From Acanthopleura granulata (taxonomy: Eukaryota > Mollusca > Polyplacophora > Chitonida > Chitonidae), in the NCBI GenBank assembly GCA_016165875.1, contig JABBOT010000027.1, forward strand, positions 1,364,001 to 1,428,000: 64,000 nucleotides of DNA. Reading direction: 5' to 3'. The translations under genes were made by a program, and so were the position numbers. Under the pieces are notes generated by a model. It had not been told where the DNA came from, did not search any database, and saw nothing but the letters and a program-made list of their open reading frames with translations. Numbering within the stretch: the stretch's first letter is position 1; the number at the start of each line of letters is the position of its first letter. Positions 25,635 to 36,900 of this stretch are shown piece by piece.

Positions 25635-27464
25635 ACTCCAGGCTCACAATACGCAGGGTTGTTCTCCACCTATATAATCACATTAACCACAAACAAAATT
25701 AACACATGCAAAGAAATTAACACAAAACAGTCACAATATTATATTTTATCTTACGATACTTTACTACTTTCAAAACTCAGTGAGTTTATCATGACAGCAA
25801 TACACATGTATACAGGAATTTAAATTTTCCAAGCCTGAAGTATCGGCGTAAGACACAATTACCTAAGTAACATGTCTTTGTCTTTTTAAAGGAACACAAT
25901 TTCTGCAGTAATTCATTTTTAAAGATATTAATTTACATTTGCCATCTGGTTTAAACTGAAAATTAGACACAATGTAAGCTTACAAATTCTACCTGCAACT
26001 ACCTGTGAGAACATTTATACAGAAAAGAAATCACACAGAATTTTGTTTAAAAATACCGGTAGACTATTACAATGATCATAATTTAGTTTCCTCAGTCCAC
26101 AAATTAAAGTAAAGATGCAAACAGTACCTTGCACAGGTTTGGTAAATCCACACATATCCAAGTTTCCTAGCACTGGTACACAAATTACTGTAATCAAACT
26201 TACCAGTTAATATTCAAATTTACCTGTACTGGTACATACATATTTATGCACTGGTACATGTACTCATATTCAAAAATTTGGCTGAAAATACTCAGAATTT
26301 TCCACTGTAAATATCCTGTGGTCACATATTTATTATCAGAAAATGAAATAAAGTACTGACAGAACAGATGTTTGATGGCACAATTCCATTGTTGGTAATA
26401 AAAAAATAACACAGGATACAACAAAACATATCTACTGGTTCAAACAAGCAACTATTATTACAGTGCTAGAAGCACTGTTTGTAATTCCTGAGTGAAAAAG
26501 TTACAGCGTGTGTAAAAACCAAAACTGAACATAAAACTAAATTTATCTTACACAACAGATCTATATCTACTTGAGGCATAAGAAATAAATAATACATAAT
26601 GAAGAAATCTCATAACAGTTATTTGAAACAAAAATATTACATGAAAAAATTTTCATCTCAGCCTATTTTAATGCTGTAAACTCCACACACTGTGCAATGA
26701 TAATATTAGTTTTACAATCATGCTTAATGAGTATCACATGCAGGCTTTAAAATAACACAATCATTACAAAAAAATTGTACACCACAGAATCTTTGAGCTC
26801 TACAAGCTTTCCTTGGTTGCTGCAATAGTTCATAACACAAAACATATATGAACAGACAGACTCACAGACATGTCATTCCTGAACAATAACATTAAGACTT
26901 CAATGACGTTTTAGGGGTCACTATTTACACAATTGTTTATAGATATTTAGTAATACAATGCAATTTCACATAGTGTAAAGAAATTGTAATATTATTAATA
27001 TTTAATAGGTTTGGTGGGATATGCATTTTTTGTGATCTAAATAAATCATAATTTAACTGCAACGATTTTATTAATGGTTTCTTTTTTATGACAAAAGGCT
27101 AAGAAGATACAATATATACAATGTCAGTAATGCAGAAGTACACTTAAATTAAAATAGCACTTAATTAATTAAACCTTTCTATAAAATACTGTCACTCTAA
27201 ATATTGACATGATTTACACATGACTGGTAAATTCAGAGACGGGCCATATTATAGAAAAATATAACAAAATCATGGCATTTGTTCATCAAAAAATCAATAT
27301 ATATCTCCAATGGACTGAATGCAATGGCATCAAAGCATACATCAGTATCTAACAATTTTATAATTTCATATGATTTCAGTATAATGTGACTGGGTGTGTG
27401 GAGGAGGGGCACAGTAAATGACAAAATTTTCACCAAGAAAATACATTTTTAGACGCAAACACAG

Positions 27465-27580
27465 GTCACAAAATATGACTTTTGGTACCAAAACTGACAT
27501 TTTTCCAACTGGATATAACGCTACATTCCAAACAAACCTCAAAAAATATTTCTACGATCAATAGAACTTTCAGAATCATG
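27465..27580 (-). repeat. Interspersed repeat family B copy
   Basis: The + strand carries AAAATATGACTTTTGGTACC, CATTCCAAACAAACCTC and ATCAATAGAACTTTCAGAAT, matching 16795-16872 and 52225-52390. It directly abuts the 46-bp tandem array. Confidence 0.55.
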
Positions 27581-27583
27581 CAC

Positions 27584-27721
27584 AAATGTGGAAAATGGGT
27601 CATGTATGTCAAAAAAGTACACACAGCATAAATGTGGAAAATGGGTCATGTATGTCAAAAAAGTACACACAGCATAAATGTGGAAAATGGGTCATGTATG
27701 TCAAAAAAGTACACACAGCAT
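27584..27721. repeat. Tandem array, 46-bp unit x 3
   Basis: Three essentially identical units running from AAATGTGGAAAATGGGTC to AGTACACACAGCAT. They lie 265 bp beyond the stop codon of the - strand helical-repeat gene, so probably inside its 3' UTR. Confidence 0.95.
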
Positions 27722-27985
27722 TATGTTTTAAAGGCAAAGTGTTACATACTTTCACTCTTTTATCAACACATTTAACCACAACATGCAAACAAGAAGCAAC
27801 ACACGTTAAAATCATTGTTTTTATACGTGATGGTATGCTTCAAATGTGACATGAACGCACTACTGTAGGCCAAAGGCGTTACATAGTTTGTGGATGATTA
27901 ATTTCCTGTATGTTCAGTCATTACTTGTTCATGCTGTCCTAAAGTACCTTGTTAGTTTCCAACTCATACAACTTCAATATGAAGC

Positions 27986-30900
27986 CTACTTGGTCCACTG
28001 CTGTAAAATTTCAGATACTTTGTCTTCCTGCTTCCATCTTCTGTTTATCTGTAAGAAAAAACGTACTTATATTTTCATATGTATATTTTTCTTTGGCGTT
28101 TCTTTTGGTGTTACATAAGAAAATAAAAACTTCTCATTCACATGACCAATCCTGCAATTGGCAAATATGCTCCTACACATTTAACTTGCTCCTAACTTTC
28201 TGACTTTTGGTAATGTCAGTAATGTCTATTTATGAAAAAAACATGTAGAGCATGTGAACAGAAAAAAAAATAAACATGTACCTGTTCCCAGATGTCAGTC
28301 GCAGATCCAGGTGGTGCAGATTGGGGGCGCCCTCTGTTGGCAGCTGGAATGACAAGGGAAACAATTAAACGATGTCAAACATATAAAATATTTATTTATT
28401 TATTTATCTGGTGTTTTGCGCCATACTCAAAAACATTTCACTTATAAAACAGCGGCCAGTGGGAGGGAAAAAAACCACGACCATCTGCAGGTTGCTTGCA
28501 GACCTTCCCACGTATAGCCAGAGAAGCCAGCATGGGCTGATATAAAATAAAAGACAGCGATTCTTACCTCTGGCTTTACACAAGATGTATGCTCTAACAG
28601 GCTCTTTGTTTAAGAAGTCATTTTGCAATTTTTGATTCCAATGGCTGAATGATCCCTAATACACTGAGATAGTAAAACAAATCTGATCAAATTGTCTTTT
28701 TCACATGGTAAAAATCCATCCAAATGTGTAAAACAATACAATACTAATACAATTATGTTCTTCCTGGATTGAAATTTGAGAATTTCATTCTGACCTAAAA
28801 CTGAACAGAATGTAGTTTGTTGAAAAGACTGAGGAAATCTGGTGAATAAAACAAGGCATTAGTGAGAAATTATTAAACCTGCAGAATGTGATACTCAATT
28901 GCTACATTCCAATATTCACATCTATACATAAATAAAGTTTAACAATGCCGACAATTACAGGTATCACTTTTACTTAGATACAGGACACTGCTTTCACAAT
29001 ATCTCACCTTAATTTGAAAAGGCAAGCTAAATGCCTAAACAATACCTTTATTGACAGTCCTGAGAGTGAGGGCAACTTCTTCTCTCAGCAAACCTTTAGT
29101 ATAGCGAGTCATGGCCATCAGTAAGTTAGAGCCTCCATGAACATCAAACACCTCCTTCAGCCGCACGTCACTCGCCACCAGCATTCGTGTCACGATTAAA
29201 GCTGGAACAGTAGAGAAGGTCATAATACATATAAAGTTTTGATATATGCCACTTCAAACATTTTTATGTCAAGTGCAATTTTTAATAGCATTATTCTCGA
29301 CTAGATATGGCTGTTCTATAGTCTTGTGATAGATTCCTCTCCAACTATACACGGGAAGGTCAGTCAGCAACCTGCGGATTGTCATGGGTTTCCCATGGGC
29401 TCTGCCGGGTTTCTTCCCACCACAATGCTTGCACCTGTCATTTAGGTGAAATATTCTTACGTATGGTGTAAAACTGTCTGTTCTAGCATCTCGTCATAAC
29501 AGACCATAATCCATACACCTGCTTCTTAATTCTTCGTTCCGCTGTTTGTTCAGTTCAACATTACTTTCAACATTAGTTTTGCTCTTATCAAAATGGTTTC
29601 TCCTAATACCAGATTGATTCCAATGCCTACAAATTTGTAGTCCTGCTCACTGGAATGCCATACATAAGACAACGATACAACTTCATGTCCCAACAGGGCC
29701 AACAACTACTTGCCTTGGCCAGCATGTTTCACGTCTTAGTAAAGTATCAAGTCTTCATGACATATCAAGTCTAAGTAAAGGATAAAGTCTTAGCATAGTA
29801 TTAAGTTGCCAGAAACTTTTTAGTGTAACTTCACAGATGTAATAATTAATGCTTATACCGGTTATTTCCATTAGCTCATCATCTTCATTGACACGGAGAA
29901 AGTCCACCAGTTTGGGGATACATCCTCGCTCTGACAGCTTCATGTGAAGTGACACCTGAAGAAGTAATGCCAACAGATAGAAGAATTAGCTAAGGAAAGA
30001 AACATTGTCCTTCTCCAACACAAAGGAAAGATTTTTGAGAAATGAAATATAAAAAAAATATAGTTTATTTAAGTGGATGACTATCTTCAACTTGTCCAAG
30101 AATATTTCATTTATACCATGGTATTTAGATTTATGGGTTGAGGAAACCACTCCAAATTTACAGGAAACCATCACACTTTCTCAGGTATCTGATGTTTCTC
30201 AGGTTTTTGCAGAAGGAAACCCGGGAGGGCTTTGGGAAACTACTAGTTTCGTTCACTCCAACCCCATTAACAAACTGAACTACTATTTACAAAAGCTCAA
30301 AATTTATGGACATAAACTTATCCCATCAATTAAACCACACTCACATCTCCATTACTGACTAGATCTTCTAGCAGAAGCAGTGTGTGTCTTTTTACAGGTC
30401 TGGATGGACTGAACAGCCCTTTGAGGAGATCACTTCCTACACTGTCCAGTAGACAAAGGCGACACTGGTCAGCTATTGGCTGAGTCACATCAACCTTGGG
30501 TTTGGTAGAGGATTTAGACTGGCTTTGGTCTCCTACTGGTAAATCTGTTGAAACAATAGAACACAAACAAAATAAGAAGAATGACTTTTGATACATGTAC
30601 GTAATGAAATGTGATTATCACGGTGGAGCAGTACAATGATTCAGGAGCCTCTCACCAATGTGGCTGCTAAGTTCAAGTTCAGCTCATGTCGGTTTCCTCT
30701 TCAACCACACCTGGGGAGGTCAACAACCAAATGACAGTCGTGGGGTTTTCCCCGCGCTCTGCCTGGTTTCTCTCGGTTGCAATCCTGCCATGGTCATATA
30801 AGTGAAATATACCTGAGTATGGTGGGAAACACCAAATAAGTAAACCAATTCATAAAAACAAAATTCAAGCACATTATTATTTCCAAAGGAGATTATGTCC

Positions 30901-33900
30901 TCTGAGTATTTATTTGTCTGTTAATGATCCACATATTAGATTCTCATCACTGCAAGACATGGCACAAATGCAGAGTATTGTCCCTTTGTCTGTAGTAGGG
31001 AATTTGTACTTTAAACTATAATGAAGGTTTGCGTTCTCAGAGTGCCTTCTGGTCTTACATAATATTCTCATACCTCTAACTTACAACTACTTGAACCATG
31101 ATCATGTACAAAATCTACAATATTTTATATTCAAATAACTTTCTTTTACAAAATAAATACTGCAAAAATACAGGTAATCACCATCTTATCTACAAATTTA
31201 CCAGTGTTTCCTTGCTGCTCGTTAGCAGCTGGTTGGTTGACCCTGCCAGGACTGGTATGTCTGGCCACTAGCTGTAAGGGCCTATTGCAGCCATCACCAT
31301 CTAGAGCCTCAGCTATCACCGTGGCAACTGAAGGGGACATACTTTGCATGGCTGTTCTCAGTCGCTTTTCTTGGTCTATGCCTGGACAGGCAGACTGAGA
31401 TCTGAAAATTTTGAAGGTCACAAAACATTTATTATTTTTTGTCAGTTTTATTTATTTATTCAATGACTTATTTATTTCACTGTTGTTAAATGCCACACTC
31501 AAGAATTAGTTACTATCACAATGGCAGTTTTTTAGTTGGAGGAAAAACCGTGCCAGTACCACATACATTTAGTGAGTTACTGACAAACTTTATCACCTGA
31601 AGATATGAATATCCCATTGGAGGAGGACAAATGTTCCGCAACCAAGGTTAAATTGCACCAACAGCCACACAAACATCCCCCCGCCACTTATTGTCACCAA
31701 GCTGACAAGAGCTCTCAGCGAGTGAGAGAGGAGGAATCAACAAAGACCCTGTTCATGCCAAGGTTTGAACCCCCACCTATGCTGTCGTAATGATCGAAAA
31801 GCAAGAATTTAACACTCTACCATGGATTGCTCCACTGTCCTCTGTTTGAAGTGTCTGTCAGGTTTAAAATGAATGAACAAGTTTTCCATCTTATTTATTA
31901 AAGTGTTATTATCATTATATGTATTTCATACATCTGATACTAATTACTGGAAATATAAGCCATTCATTTTTAAAATTGAAAACGAACCGCTGTTTCAGAT
32001 GAGAAGCTGGGCTCTGATGGTCTGAGTGTCTGGATTTATCAAAGTCTGCTGGGATAAGGCCTACAGCTTTCTCTCCCACAGGCTGGACTAAACAGCGCAG
32101 GATCTGGATGCAGAGCACCTACAACAGGACACACAGGAAATCATACACCAGAATTGCCATTATATAAAAATAATTTCTCAAATACGAACTAAGATAACAA
32201 ATTTAAAATTAGTTGCAGACAAGAAAATATTGTTATGTTATGCATGAAGTACACAACAGCAGTTGAGAGACAAAGCTCAAAGTTTATCAAAATCCTGGAA
32301 TGTTGGAAAATGTGAAACTTTTATTTACCTTATAAGTTACATCAGAGCACAGAATTAATGGTGTCACTGCTTCAAACACTCCAGCCTCAAACAAACACCT
32401 CCTCATCAATCGTCTTTGGGTATCATTTACTTTCTTCATAAGGTCAATGTGATGTTTTTCAAGAATATTACGGTTGTTACCAACCCTTGAATGATGTATA
32501 GCTGCATTTTGTTCTACCACAGCAGATGACTTCCATTTTGAATTTTTCCCCCTGGGTGAGTTTGACTTTGCCCCCTCAGAATGTAACACATCTGCTGATT
32601 GGTCAGCTACATCCTCTTCTCCAGCAACAGGGATGACAATTGGGTGGTTTGAACTATGGCCACATGTAACACTTGCACTCATTGGCCAATTTCGCTTTGA
32701 ATGATGGGATTTCTTCATTAACGTTGCTGGTTTTGCACTTCGAGGCCTCATTGGAATTTTAATACTCTGTCCTTCATTTTCAGCAGTTTGCGATTTGTAT
32801 GCCTCATACTTTTTATCTCCAAGATTTTCGAAACTTCCACAGGAGCAAAAAGCAAATATCAACACAAGTTCCATCAAAGACATTATGAACAGCTGTTCAT
32901 TCTCATCAAAGATGGCTTTCAGTGATGACACCGACGTTATCCTCTGTTGTATCAAGAATTTTGGGACCGCTAATAAAGCTGATTTTGCTTTCTTCATGGA
33001 TTTCTCCATTCGCGCTTTGAATTTTCTCGTGTAAATTGTTAGGAAATCTACCAGACTTGTCCCACATGCGTCCCACACCAACTGAGTCTGCTGAGGGTTG
33101 ACACGGGATAGCATCAGCCTGAAAACAGAAGCATATATCACAAACAATGTCTGTTTTGTATGTTCTGCTGCAACTTTAGGTAAATTGGTTTGCCACATAC
33201 CTGACAAAGGTCAATGGTTTATTCCAGCCCCCCTGGTTTCCCCCACCCATAAATTTGGCTACCGTTCTATACATGTAAGTCAACAAGTCTTGAGTGTAGC
33301 ATTAAACACTTCTCAATCAATCTATTTTCACTACACAAAGGGTACTATAACTACTGGTAAAATACAAAATCTTAGAGAATACTCTTCCTATATGTCACAA
33401 TTCTTTAACCTTGCTTCTGTGCTGTGTGTTCATCATTGCTTTGAACACTGCAGCGAAGTAATGATGTACACAGCTAAGTACCTGTGTCAGCCTCAACTCT
33501 CCTATGAAATCAAAAAATGAATGGAAGCCAGGTTAACTCAATGAAACTCTTGTGTCCACATTAGATTACTTCTAACAGATGCACATGAAATCATTGCCCT
33601 TAACTTATTACATATACATCAATAAATTCATCCCAAATGTTGTTTTAACTTCTATTACAAATAAGAGCAGTAGACAGAAGAATCCAAACACAATGAGGCC
33701 ATCAGTTACCTACCGTCTGGACTCACTATCAGCCAAAGCAGCTGTATCAGCTACCATATCTGAAAGACTGTGTGATCCACTGAAACTGGACGGCTTGCTC
33801 CACGGAACACAGCACACTGCCTGCAGGACATGAACGACATTTCGAAGGGCAGACAACTTTGTCAGACCTGTGTCTACACCTGGTGAAAGATGAACACCAG

Positions 33901-36900
33901 TGTGCTGTCCTAATGGGCCCTTCTCTATGCAACCTAAAACCCCAACACAAATTATATACATAATAATAATTAAATATTTGACAAGTAATATTTTGGCATA
34001 TCCCTGGACATGAATTCACGTTTTTGGCTGAACAGAATAGCTGCCTATGCTCATTACATGTGTACAATCGATACACTTCTTAACAGAACTGTCCTACTGA
34101 AAACAAATATTGTATATTCAATGTCCTACAAGCACCTGCTAAGCATAAGGAAAAGCTCCCAGTGACAATTCGTCAAGGGATTTTTGACTTAGGAGTTGAG
34201 TTAAAGGCTATCACAGCCATAATTTGAGCAATTATGAAAGAATAAAGAAAATTAAGAACCTCATACCTTCCAGACACAGTAAGTCCACAGTGACTTTAAC
34301 AAGTTTTTCGAGGCCCACATCCAGTTTTGCCTGTGGCTCAGCCTTAAGTTGCACAGGACAAACTATCTGCTGACCCCCGACATGGTGAGATATCCCAGCA
34401 TGCTCCTCTCTGTTCAGAACTTTGCTCAAAACTTCAAAGAACTCCCAAGATTGTCTGAGAATGTCTTTGAGCTGGCCTGGTTTTCTGGTTGCTAAGATAC
34501 AGCTCAAAGCACCAGCTGCATCCGCTTTCACCTTCCTAACACAAAAGACATTGTCCAATCCACTGTTCATTTACAACGAAAAAATAGGTTAATAGATTTT
34601 TGTACCATTATCAAGTACCACAACATTTGAAACCTGTTTTTGTGAATTGTGACTTAGTCACAAAAAGACAAATACCCTAATTCTTCAACCTTTTCAGCAG
34701 TAGTTTTTGTTTGTATTATCACCTCTCTTTGTGAAAACTTGTTAGATCACTCCTGTCCCTCACCACTAAAGTTGGACATAAGACACTGTATAAAAGTAAC
34801 ACTTTTTCTACAAATATTGGGTTTTAACAATCTTTAAAGGAAAAGAAAAACCAAGACACTAGGGAAGCATCCATATAAAGACCATTAAAAACTGTTTGTG
34901 ACAATACCTTCAGTTTTTAAATATTTTTTCACTGGATGAACTGCACTCAAATTTGTGGATGGTAAGGTGGGCTTTATAAACCATACTGATAATGTATGTT
35001 GCCAGTGATATCAGAACAACTTTTCCCTGCACAGGAATACTTTACATGAATAGAGTTCACCAGAATTTTATTCACATAAGAACATGAGGCTGTTCATAAA
35101 GACGGGGTTTTTTTTCATGTTTTTTCCACTGAAGTTTACTCCATTTTTATGTTTTCTTTTCCTTTGATCTAGTGCATTATGGTACATACCTGCAGCTACT
35201 ATCCCTCAGGGCAGACAGCACGTAGGGGATCGCATTAGCATTCACCACGTCTGCTAATCCTGCCGAGGTCTTAGCCAAGTTACAGATCAGCTTCAGAGAC
35301 TGTACCTGTGGGCCACTGAACAGGAAAATATTGGTTATTACAGAAACAATATCCTCCCACATCAATTTTTGATGAGATGATTTAAAAAAAAGAGCTTTTC
35401 TAATTTCTTCAATTTATCATCTTTCAATGAATATTGACTAAGTTGACATCACTAGATCATATGAAGTTTATGAACCAGGTGTCTGCCAAGACAACACAAA
35501 TTTTAAAAACATATCAAATAATACAATGAGGCAACATGTATATGGAAAATTAAACTTAACACTTAACTTACCATGGTCCACTTTGAAGCAAATCCAATCC
35601 AACATAGACTCCTCCGCTGTCAAGGTTACCAGCTTTAACTGGGTCACCGTGGCATACTACTCCAGTTAATATTTCAGCGAAGCACTCCTAAAATTAAACC
35701 AGACTTAAACCTAATAGCACCAAATTATTATGCACAATATAATTAAAATCAGTTAAACTTGCAGGAACCCATAATGTTAAGAATTTCATTCATTAATTTG
35801 TTATTTAAATAATTTATTTATCTGATCAGTGTTTTATGCCGTATTCAAGAATATTTCATTTATATGACGACAACCAGCATTATGGTGGCTTAAAGAACAG
35901 CACATAATTAAAACCAGCTAAACTTACAGAAACCCATGATGTTAAGAATTTTATTTATTTATTTAATTGTTGCTTAAATAAAGTATTTATTTGATTGTTA
36001 TTTAAATACATGTAATTTTTTTATTTGATCAGTGTTTTATGCCATACTCAAGAATATTTATAGGACAACGACCAACATTATGGTGGGAGGCAACCAGACA
36101 GACTCCGCCAAAAACCCACGACCACCCGTAAGTTGCTTGCAGACCTTTCGTCACAGGACCGCAGTGGAAGGCAGCATGAGCTGGGCTTGAACTCACAGCA
36201 ACCTCACACTGTTTCTTAATTCACACCTTAATGAACATCATACTCAACACTTTTTCATATATACAATATGAAGCTTTACGGGTGTGGGGAAACCCGAACC
36301 CGGGGTAAGTTAACGCCCAGCTTTCCCCAGTGTGATGTCATAGTAGTGGAAGACAAGCGGTCTCTAATGAACGTTAGGCATTTCAACCAGACAAACCAGA
36401 CCCTTACTGTCACCTAGGCCCCACCAACATTGCTAGGCATTTCAACCAGACAAACCAGACCCTTACTGTCACCTAGGCCCCACCAACATTGCTAGGGCAT
36501 TTCAACCAGACAAACCAGACCCTTACTGTCACCTAGGCCCCACCAACATTGCTAGGCATTTCAACCAGACAAACCAGACCCTTACTGTCACCTAGGCCCC
36601 ACCAACATTGCTAGGGCATTTCAACCAGACAAACCAGACCCTTACTGTCACCTAGGCCCCACCAACATTGCTAGGGCATTTCAACCAGACAAACCAGACC
36701 CTTACTGTCACCTAGGCCCCACCAACATTGCTAGGGCATTTCAACCAGACAAACCAGACCCTTACTGTCACCTAGGCCCCACCAACATTGCTAGGGCATT
36801 TCAACCAGACAAACCAGACCCTTACTGTCACCTAGGCCCCACCAACATTGCTACGGCATTTCAACCAGACAAACCAGACCCTTACTGTCACCTAGGCCCC

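Larger units (their letters stand above)
24441..27985. other. Intergenic spacer between the GH3 gene and the helical-repeat gene
   Basis: Holds the GH3 5' flank (24441 upward), two SINE copies (25268-25381, 25412-25634), one 46-bp tandem array (27584-27721) and a family B copy. The right part, just below 27986, is the probable 3' UTR of the - strand helical-repeat gene: AATAAA on that strand falls at 27067-27072. I see no other gene. Confidence 0.5.

Noticed and set aside
25630..25690. Alternative last exon of the helical-repeat gene (VENNPAY...)
   Set aside because: The exon at 27986-28048 has a stronger acceptor, correct phase and a coding-like end; the other overlaps a SINE tail.
26119..26170. 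Possible exon reading ETWICVDLPNLCK
   Set aside because: Lies beyond the accepted stop exon and has weak splice signals; likely chance.
27586..27849. 87-codon frame on the + strand
   Set aside because: Produced by the 46-bp tandem repeat, which cycles through frames; opposite to the gene strand.
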